Assembly (NCBI GenBank): GCA_000827495.1
Contig: KN817598.1
Location: 122,227-186,226, forward strand
Direction of reading: 5' to 3'
Length of the DNA: 64,000 bases
From: Hypholoma sublateritium FD-334 SS-4
Lineage: Eukaryota > Basidiomycota > Agaricomycetes > Agaricales > Strophariaceae
How positions within the stretch are numbered: the stretch's first letter is position 1; each line of letters starts with the position of its first letter. Positions 56,363 to 64,000 of this stretch are shown piece after piece. The position numbers were made by a program, and so were the translations under genes. The notes below the pieces were generated by a model that saw only the letters and a list, made by a program, of their open reading frames with translations, had not been told where the DNA came from and did no database searches.

Positions 56363-57586
56363 TCACAAAATAAGGATGGCCTGTGCGATATCATCTAGCA
56401 GCGGCAACCGAGAGTTCGTCAACATGACCTGCTGCGACTGATCGCATCCTGCAGGAGGAGTATATGTCCATTCGTCTAATATACGCCGCAGATGTAATCT
56501 TCTTCGGTTATCATGGTAGATTTTGATGTAATCGACATTCTTTATCGTGGGGCGAGATCCGTCTGGGGCAGTTGTGGGGAGCGACGGTAGGACTGGGGTA
56601 GGGAAGCCAGCTGCTCTATGATTAAGCGGCGTACTTTTCACTGAAAGACTTCCGTGCGAGATGTGGAATGAGATCCCCAAGGCACCTAGGGTTCCCGACG
56701 TTCGCAAGTCAATCAAAAAAATCCAGAACTGCAGCAAAGATTCACGAGTCCACGTTATACGGGGATTCCGATCCGCCGGTGAAAACAAACCCTCCCAATC
56801 ATCCAGAAGAATAGCGGCAGAGCAATCAGTCCAGGGAAGTATACCACGAACGGGCACTAGCCAGGCCACGCGGGCGTCATCCGGCAAAGACACTTTGGTG
56901 TATGGTGGCACGAAGATAGGCCCGCACCGGTCGAAGGGCATGATATGGTTGGGGGGTTCAATGGGAAGAAAGGGGGATGGGTATATGTGCGGCTAGAGGC
57001 TGCAATGTCATGTCGAACGTTTAGCAGAGTAAACGCTTACGTACCTGCGGTATAACACCATACAGCGAACCAGAATTCACCCTTTGTTTTTTTAGCGCCG
57101 GAAAATGAGATCTCGGCCTTAATCGCTCTTGGCTTCTCACAAAAGTGTTGGTTTTCTTCGGACCTTCCAATAAATATGCTAAGTTTGTTCCCTTGAAGCT
57201 TTCGAGGTCGTGGATCTTGTAAATCTCATCCTCCATGGTAGGAGCTCCCCATGCTTTGAGAGCGATTGTATCTTGAACAGGAAATATAATACTAGGAGGA
57301 GCTTTCAGTAACGTAAAGCAAAAATCTGTGCTTCAACTCAGTGTTTTCGCTGGACGCTTCAACGGATCAACTACTCACCAGGTCTCATACGCATCGAGTC
57401 TACGCCAGGCTTTACAGTTTTCCACAGTGTGTTTCCACGAACCGCCGATCCAATCAGATTGCAGGCTTCGCTGACCACAGTATTTTGACTCCTGGAAGGG
57501 ATAACCGAAGCATTCTGATAATCATGAACGGTAACGCGCAATCCTGCAGGTGTTTCGTCGATTTCATTTCCGATAAGCCAACTCAT
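56363..57586 (-). CDS. uncharacterised protein
   Basis: Three exons can be joined without stops. The first starts at ATG 57586 (MSWLIGNEIDETPAGLRVTV) and ends RMRPG at the GTGAGT donor near 57380. The second runs from 57322 (FCFTLLKAPPSIIFPVQDTI, ALKAWGAPTMEDEIYKIHDL) to GSLYGVIPQ at the GTACGT donor. The third begins PHIYPSPFLPIEPPNH. It continues with MPFDRCGPIFVPPYTK, ARVAWLVPVRGILPW, ITWTRESLLQFWIFLIDLRT and DYIKIYHDNRRRLHLRRILD to the stop at 56363. It has no signal peptide and no clear membrane helix. I do not recognise a domain. Confidence 0.55.
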
Positions 57587-58428
57587 ATGAGTTTTGTCCG
57601 TTGAGAAGGTAATACTGGCAGTGTTTTGAGATCAAATCATCGAGAAAACTGTTGGCAGCCGTTGTACAAGCACGAGTCACAGTAAGCAAGAGTTGAGTTC
57701 AAGTTTAGTTCAAGTTGAGTTGAGAAATGCGCCACAGTGGATCGTTTGGCGTCTGCTGACTTAATGCGGATATAGCCGGCCGATGTTGCCGAATTCCTAC
57801 TCAGATTCTCGTGCGCTTTATTCATCAGCGCGCTCTATGTACCGTCCGACATACCGCCGACAGACTCAGACAAATTATACATATAAAATTCATGTCAATG
57901 CAAGGTGAACTGCAGAACAACAATTATATTGGAGGCAAACAGTCACGAACAATATAGTGCAACTTCTTGAGTCTTGTCGGGTTTGAAATTTGAGCGCTTG
58001 AGTGGCAGGCGCGTCCGTGTTCATTCACATAAATTTCACATACAATCGACACCTATGCGGTGATCTCTGGCGTATATAGCTTTCCTAGATATTTGTAACA
58101 AGTTTTCCCAGACCTCAATAGATTGGAACATAAGACAAACCTTTCTTCCTCATCCATCAGTGGTTCCAGCTGGTCGTTAGTCAAGCTTTGAGAGCTATTC
58201 TGAGCAGTTTAGCACTTTTTAGCACTTTTAGCATTTGTTGACATGAGAATGGAACTAGGATAGATCTTCTCTCGGTTCTGGTTTTGATGGCCGAAGTCTC
58301 CGGACTTGACATTCCAACATTTCAGTAGTCTAGATAATCAGAGTCAACTAAGATAATTTTGCGCGACACGAAGATTAGATATCCATATGGCAGATTATAG
58401 GTACAACGAAAGAGCTACAATTCTGTAT
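57587..58428. other. intergenic; probable left flank of the transposon
   Basis: No gene. Short tandem TTTAGCACTTTTTAGCACTT at about 58209 might belong to transposon ends. I could not find a terminal inverted repeat with confidence. Confidence 0.3.
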
Positions 58429-61392
58429 TTACTGGGCTGGTCCTACATTGAGAGATGGATTGTCGTTTACAGCATTCAGCGGGATGCTTGGTCCTGGAAT
58501 GTTCAAATCTATATCAGGGCCGAGAAAACTCTCCGCAGCCTTTGATGCTGGTTCCNTAGTCTGACTATGCAGCCTGACCGAGGACATCAGAATACAATAA
58601 ACCTAAGTCAAGAGAGAAGAGCTCCTACCGTAGATCAAATAGTCGTNGANGAACTTCAATGAACTGTGCTGCTATCTGCTGATTCGGCGCTTTGTCGATT
58701 TTCTCAAAATCTAGCAAAATTCCATTATATAGATCAATGTATTTCTCCCGCGAAAATTCTTTGACTTCGTAGAAGCCCAATTCGTAGCTGTCAAGGACAC
58801 ATTGAATCTTCAAAAATGTAAGCAGTTCACAATTTTTGAGAAAGAAATGGAGCGCACGGCACAAAACACGAGGGCAATTAAACTGAGAGGAAACAGCGGC
58901 CCGTAGTGTTCATCGTATCCGCGGGCATGTCCAGTTTCACCTTTGTAACAAAACTCTTTCACTATGTGAAATAAGGCGGGGTGCGCATAATAACCCCAGT
59001 GAGGATCCTGAAGTCTACGTCAGAACCAAAAATTCAGGGATTAGATAGTACTTGCTTTTGTATAGTGTCCATTCGTTGTTAGAGTGTGAACTCGCTGTCG
59101 AACAAAGTCTCTGGCCTGATGTTCGTTCAAGGGGCGAAGAGGGAAGAGCTCGTACAACGGTGGGACTGAACGTATACAGATATCCTTCAGGCCACCGCGT
59201 ACCACAGTATAGATGGCCTTTGTCTACATCAAGATGTTTACATCGTTAGCGAATGGAAATTTCAATTGATAAGCATGGAAATTCACTTACTGAATGATAG
59301 GCAATCATTCTGGGAACTACCGGACGTCCGTATATCTCTTCTGAAGAAATTGATAATCGATTAGATGGAAGCTATTTTTCGAATAAAGACTTACGAAATC
59401 CTGCGGCCACATATGCTTCACCGTAAGCTTGGTTAGCCCACTCCTTCTTCTGCGCAATTTCCGGGAAACCGTTTTCCACCAGCAGCTTTAATTTGACGAG
59501 GGCCTGCATGTCATCGATTGACTTCTGTTCGTAGTCAGCGAGAACCGGAAGGGTGGAAGCGTTGTGATTTCCGAGCTCGTCTCGTCGGCGTCGTCGGCGT
59601 CTCGTGGCTTGTGGCTGCCTGTCAGGACCTGTGCGTTGGTCCGAGATCCCTGTAGCGACNCTACCTGTGACTGAATACCAATCGGTATCCGAGGCTGCTG
59701 AATGAGAGGCTGACACCGCCCGAGAGGATTGACGGGAATTAACTGCTTCTGGACGAAGCCGGCTGTGGGCGGATGTGGCCGATCCAGATCCAGAGGCCAA
59801 CGGTGTTGCACGACGTGCGTGGGGCAATGCTTCCGCTGAGAACATATTCAGTACATGGGGATCTGGCACCCGGACTCTTCCACGCCTTGCTTGGTGTTCT
59901 TTGAGCGTATCCATGACAGGACCGCTGGCCTAGCCGCAATAAGTGTATTTAATGGTGATGATGCTCAGAGAATTAGATATTGACACGTACGGCAAATAAT
60001 GCCGCCTGTGTCCCTCCTGGTGGCTGGATGATAGAATTAGGCGGCAGTGGGTCGGGCGCCCACATCAGCAGTGGGTCGTTCAGTATGGACGGGCCCTCGC
60101 CTGCCNGAAGGCTTGAAGTCGTGGACGCAGGTGTCAAATGGGTACCTGACAAAGGGTCCGAAGTGGGCCTGAAAGACGCAGGCTGTGACAAGACAGTAGG
60201 CAAAGATGTAGGGGCGATCTGTGGAGGTAGTACGCCGGGGGTTTGAAAATTCTGGATATTATCTGTCGAGAAGAAAGTCAATCAGGTTAATAGAGATGCA
60301 TATATTTGTCTACATACCAAACGTTTGCGGCGCCGACTGCAGGAAATCGTCTATATCATGCAATGAGACGAATAAATTCAGACAAATTATTTGAGGAAGC
60401 TTACATTCAAATTGTTCGAATTGGTTGGNANATCCGACCAGCGGAAAGTTTGATATTCCCGGTGCAAAAGTATTGGATTGGGTGAAATTGTCTAAGAAAG
60501 AGATCAACGAAGGTTGATAACAACACCTTAATTGCTCTTACCATAATCAGGTGGCACAAAAAATTGGTTATCGTCAAGTGGGGGTTGCATCGAAGAGGTA
60601 TCTACCATGGAAATCATTGAACAGATACAAGCACGAGCATAGAATTAGAATAACTTACGAGAGATTTGAAACATCGCATTGGACAGATCAGGTTGTATGG
60701 TAGTTTCACCTTCGTAGAAATAGCAGTCGTTATCATTTATATTGAAACTAGTAGTCGCCTGAGCACCACCATCCGCCTGGAACATCGGGCCTGAAGTGCG
60801 GGGTGGTTGCATTTGTAGATCCTGTGCAGAAGGTATGAGTTAATAGTTGGAAGTGCGTCAAGTCAGATTATCACAACTTACTGGTCACATTTTTGGCAAC
60901 ATCGCAAATGGGAGTCAGAACTGAAGCCTTCAAGCTACTAGTCTACTCTACCTTGAGACGAGTCGACGGGCGTAGAGGATGAGGCATTGAATGGGATTGG
61001 TACGAATTCTGGGATACTAGGTGCTGCATCGCTCGTTATTTCATGGTTCTTCTTTCCGCGTGTACGCTACGAGTTTTTCAGACGAATCAATGTGGCGGCA
61101 TACAAACAGTTTGAATCATAATAGCCTACCTTTTGGGATGCCAGAGCTTTCCCTCGTTCCCCAGTTGTTGGCGCTGGAACCTGTTTCTTGCGGCTTGTGC
61201 CGGGTTTCGAGATTAAGTTGCTCAAATCATTCTGCCGCGCTGCTGCGGCATCGGGATTTCTGGTGCGNGATGAGCGCCGCGTACTTTGCTGAGGTGGTAA
61301 CGACGGATCTGGAGAATCCAAATCAGATTGAAACAAGAAGATCGGTGGTAGTACGAACCATCAGTTGTAGCTGGCACTGGTTGAGAAGACAT
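58429..61392 (-). CDS. DUF6532-like protein, probable transposon-associated gene
   Basis: ATG 61392 (MSSQPVPATTD), spliced to DPSLPPQQSTRRS and a basic, Lys/Arg-rich N-terminal region (SRKKQVPAPTTGERGKALAS). A long Pro/Ser/Gln-rich section spans about 60900-59980, in small exons that repeatedly begin with Asp. Another basic block (RRRRRRRDELGNHNA) leads to IDDMQALVKLKLLVENGFPE. Then come EWANQAYGEAYVAAGF, YGRPVVPRMIAYHS, and HPALFHIVKEF near 58950. The C-terminal part reads ALHFFLKNCELLTFLKIQCV and FSREKYIDLYNGILLDFEKI; the last residues are NPSLNVGPAQ. The layout (basic region, then an alpha-helical domain with Y.HP and AL..FF motifs) fits the agaric DUF6532 group. Function unknown. Ambiguous bases occur at 58647, 58650, 59660, 60106, 60429, 60431 and 61268. 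Confidence 0.6.
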
Positions 61393-61778
61393 TGGATGAG
61401 AAGTCGTCTGCAGCGAGGGCGGGGAATCTTCTCGTGTTGGCCTTACTATAAGTGTTAACAGGAAGCGAGAAAGTATTAAAGTTTCTAAGTTTTTGTGGGA
61501 ATAAGACGGTGTTTATGCTTCGGAACGGAGAATCGATACAACAAGATCAGATTAGATAAAAAGAAGAGTTACACGAGGCGCAGACACGTATACATACAGA
61601 CTACCATAGCACTGTTCGAAAAGCGGCAAGAATAATTTCCATAGACATTGATATCCATCACATTGACACTGGTAATCGATTCAAGGTGATTGGTGGTTGT
61701 CAGTCGAAGTTAATATATTTAACAAGCTACCGACTTACTTTGTACANGTTTGCTTTAGGGCAAGCCATCCCAATATTA

Positions 61779-62499
61779 TCACTTTGAAAGCGCATCGAGT
61801 TGTTGGAGAGCTGCTTCAGAGAGGCGGTGGGACCCTGGCGATGAGAAATCTGTGTCCAAGAAACTACGGGCTGAAAGACATTTGTAAATTAGTCTGTGAG
61901 CGCAAAAATGATTGGGGATCATACCTGTGACGTGGTCAGAACCAGAGTCTGTGTATGACCCAGCAGAGTCCGAGTCGCAATTCCGTAGGAGAGGAGGCAC
62001 CTCGTCGTCTTCGCTTTCATACGTGGTGCGCGATTTCAAGTAGGCACGAGCCATGCCGACTTGTACGTCAGCTTCCTCCACGTTGTGGTCAGTATGTTGG
62101 ACCTCAGACCGCAGGATTGAGAGCACAATTTCTGCCTCTCGCATTCTCTGGATGGCAAGTTGATTCTCAAGATATAGTGTATTTCTTGTTGCCTTTGCCA
62201 AACGTAACGCCTGGCGATGTTTCTCTTTGTCGTGTGCTTGAAAGTCGGCGAGGAACTATTGTCGAATATATTAATATATTAATATATGGAGTAATATATG
62301 AAGGCATTACCGGGTGTTGGCGATGGTTTACCTTACCATTGCGGCGTTCACGCGAGTCAGACTTGCTTGGCACATGGAATGTGCTTGAAGGAAATAGCAC
62401 AAAAGAGCTATTGATTTGTAGCGGAGAAAGTAGACGATGTTTGTCTATCTCAGGAGACGATGATGGAGGAGGCAGTTGTTCAGGACTTGGTGGGCCCAT
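61779..62499 (-). CDS. small coiled-coil/acidic protein, probable transposon-associated gene
   Basis: ATG 62499 (MGPPSPEQLPPPSSSPEIDK). Exon 1 ends RERRNGK at a GTAAAC donor. Exon 2 starts FLADFQAHDKEKHRQALRLA and continues with LENQLAIQRMREAEIVLSIL, a clear coiled coil. An acidic part with EDDEVPPLLRNCDSDSAG ends at HVTG. Exon 3 encodes ARSFLDTDFSSPGSHRLSEA and ALQQLDALSK, stop TGA 61781-61779. About 180 residues, complete. It lies head-to-head with the Plavaka transposase and head-to-tail with the DUF6532-like gene. No known domain. Confidence 0.6.
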
Positions 62500-62714
62500 T
62501 CTTAGACAGGGTTGCGTAGATTTGACCTCTAGATGAGCTGGGAGTGGACTATCGCAGTATCAGTAGTGGATGAGTGTGGCTCAAGTTTCAACTCAGGTTC
62601 AACGCATGAGTCAGCGAAACCTCAGTCACGTGGCATGCTGTTTGACGAAATTATGTGTAGAGTTCCTTTCGCAGTTAAGAGCCTTCTGCATGGCTGAAAC
62701 CTCAATAGCCGCCC
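62500..62714. promoter_or_regulatory. bidirectional promoter between transposase and accessory gene
   Basis: Only 215 bp separate the divergent ATGs at 62499 (-) and 62715 (+), so both genes probably share a promoter. GTTTCAACTCAGGTTCAACG is in the middle. No TATA box is obvious. Confidence 0.4.
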
Positions 62715-64000
62715 ATGGCGTATCCCTGTCCAAATTCTGCTTGCACTCTCATCTTTCCATCCTTTGATACTTGTCTTGACCATCTCAACGATTCAAGTTT
62801 CCAATGCGGAATACTCCCTTCCTCGTTGCAGGATTTTGGGATGGATTTCGACGACATCGAAAATAGGAGCAACGAAGATGATGAAGATGCAAAATATGAC
62901 GGTATGAAACTCTACTCCATTTGACATATACAAAGACCCTGCTCAAATNCCTTGATCTATAGACCCTCTAGATGATCTCGAGGAAACTGCACCTGGCATG
63001 CCATTGCCTCGAAACGATTCACAAGACGAATTCATATATGAACCGCTACCTCCCGAAACCGTGCTGATGCCCGCAAATGAAGCACTGACTGAAACTGGGA
63101 ACCTATTCTTCAAGGTCTACCATCCAAACCGTGCTTATCATGCAGCTGGTGGCAAAAACCTCTTGCAATCTATCAACGACGATCAATTTGCAGACATTCG
63201 CGAGGACAACCCCTATTATCCATTTGCTAACAAAGATGAATGGGAGCTGGTTAAGTGGATGACGGATGCATCATTAACCCAACAACAGATTGATGCCTTT
63301 CTCCGACTAGGATATGTACGAACACCACTCATTTCTTATAAACGTTGATTCTTAGTTTTTTTCAGGTCAAAAGAAATTCCGTTTCGCTCAAGTCAGCTCG
63401 TGACATACGTGGTCGTATTGAAGCGCTGCCAGAAGTCCCTCGATGGCAACACCAAAGCTTCGACACACTCGGAGGATATCGAACCAAGACGCCCATTACT
63501 CTTTACTGGCGAAACCCTCTTGATGTTGTAAAAGATCTCTACAGAAACCCTATCTTTTCCTCCTGTTTGGAGCATAACCCTTACCGCCTCTTTTCTCAGT
63601 CTCAACCAAGAGATCGTGCCTATTGCGAGTTCATGAGTGGAGATTTTGCCTGGGAGTATCAAGTGAGTGATTGCGTCTGATTCGAAAATGCCACATACTT
63701 ACAAAACAAATCTAGAGTCGGCTCATGCCTGGTCACACTTTTGCGGGGATCATTCTAGCATCTGACAAGACACCTTTGACCATAGGGACCGGAAACAGGG
63801 AAATGCACCCCGTCCTGCTTTCCATTGCCAACATCGATGCAGGTGTTCGCATGAAAGCCACATCGCGTGCCTTCGCCCTAATTGCATACCTGCCCATCGT
63901 CAAGTTTTCCGATGTCACCGACCACGAACAGTCTATTCTGAAGGCTCGTCTCTACCATTGGTGTCTCGACATTGTCCTAGAACCCCTCAAGATTGCCGAA
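62715..64000 (+). CDS. Plavaka-family transposase, N-terminal part (runs off window)
   Basis: Exons 62715-62901, 62963-63315, 63366-63662 and 63716 to the window edge, in phase. Starts MAYPCPNSACTLIFPSFDTC, a degenerate C2H2-type zinc finger. An acidic linker leads to the conserved Plavaka core: NPYYPFANKDEWELVKWM, LTQQQIDAFLRLGYV, LKSARDIRGRIEALPEVPRW, ITLYWRNPLDVVKDLYRNP, FMSGDFAWEYQ, and PGHTFAGIILASDKTPLTIG (with the presumed first catalytic Asp in LASDKT). VLLSIANIDAGVRMKATSRA and ALIAYLPIVKFSDV follow. Plavaka elements are CACTA-superfamily DNA transposons expanded in agarics. The frame is open to the edge with no inactivating change, so this copy may be intact or recently active. Confidence 0.88.

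Larger units (their letters stand above)
58429..64000. mobile_element. Plavaka (CACTA-like) DNA transposon, right part outside the window
   Basis: A Plavaka-type transposase gene (+, 62715 onward) is divergent from two minus-strand genes (61779-62499 and 58429-61392). All of the window's N bases lie between 58556 and 62949, as expected where reads from several near-identical copies were merged. The left end is placed at the stop codon of the DUF6532-like gene for lack of a visible terminal repeat; the true end may lie in 57600-58430. That the two minus-strand genes belong to the element is an inference. Confidence 0.6.

Noticed and set aside
58025..58260. Left terminal inverted repeat of the Plavaka element
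   Set aside because: The TTTAGCACTTTTTAGCACTT repeat is suggestive, but no partner end is in the window and no CACTA start was found, so the boundary was not called.
1..64000. tRNA, rRNA and CRISPR elements
   Set aside because: Read-through for T-loop and D-loop signatures found nothing convincing. CRISPR arrays are not expected in fungi and no regular spacer pattern was seen.

Overview
This is nuclear DNA of a filamentous basidiomycete, most likely an Agaricomycete. The genes carry many 45-65 nt introns and several micro-exons. The gene families are typical of mushrooms: DUF6534 membrane proteins, Tri5-type terpene synthase, Kre9/Knh1-like GPI proteins, DUF6532-like proteins, F-box proteins and a Plavaka transposase. 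Models below were spliced by eye from frame continuity, splice signals and comparison between paralogs inside the window. Exon joins are therefore predictions.

Layout. 0-3.7 kb: two tandem F-box/leucine-rich-type genes, one cut by the window edge and one broken. 4-5.6 kb: DUF6534 membrane protein (-). 6-6.9 kb: non-coding tandem duplication. 7.1-12.5 kb: two MFS-fold transporters (+), one ZIFL/DHA-like and one GPH-type alpha-glucoside/sucrose symporter. 12.7-21.1 kb: two paralogous signal-peptide amidases in opposite orientation, flanking a uracil-catabolism gene (URC4, -). 21.2-24.2 kb: an F-box relic split by AT-rich palindromic DNA, then an F-box gene with an in-frame TGA. 25.3-26.5 kb: Tri5-type terpene synthase. 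27-30.2 kb: a large disordered, Pro/Ala-rich, membrane-anchored protein (-), with a degraded inverted copy of its 3' end at about 32.3-32.7 kb. 30.6-31.5 kb: tandem partial copies of a small unknown gene. 32.7-36 kb: mostly gene-poor.

36-42.3 kb: zinc-finger/APH kinase-like protein, membrane-anchored aspartic protease, Spo7/CNEP1R1-like protein (all +). 43.5-52 kb: a cell-surface block of one Kre9-like gene (+), three tandem cupin genes (+) and two more Kre9-like genes (-). 53.3-56 kb: a Dal5-type anion:cation symporter with consecutive 8, 12 and 13 nt exons. 56.4-57.6 kb: an unknown gene. 58.4-64 kb: a Plavaka (CACTA-like) DNA transposon running off the right edge, with two divergently transcribed accessory genes. 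All ambiguous bases of the window lie in this last region.

How the genes may work together: nutrient uptake (three transporters), nitrogen and pyrimidine salvage (two amidases, URC4, Dal5-type carrier) and cell-surface biology (Kre9-like proteins, aspartic protease) dominate. No classical biosynthetic cluster is visible around the terpene synthase. The most unusual signals are the five predicted GC-AG introns, the run of micro-exons, the cupin triplet, the accessory genes of the Plavaka element, and the several gene relics made by local duplication.
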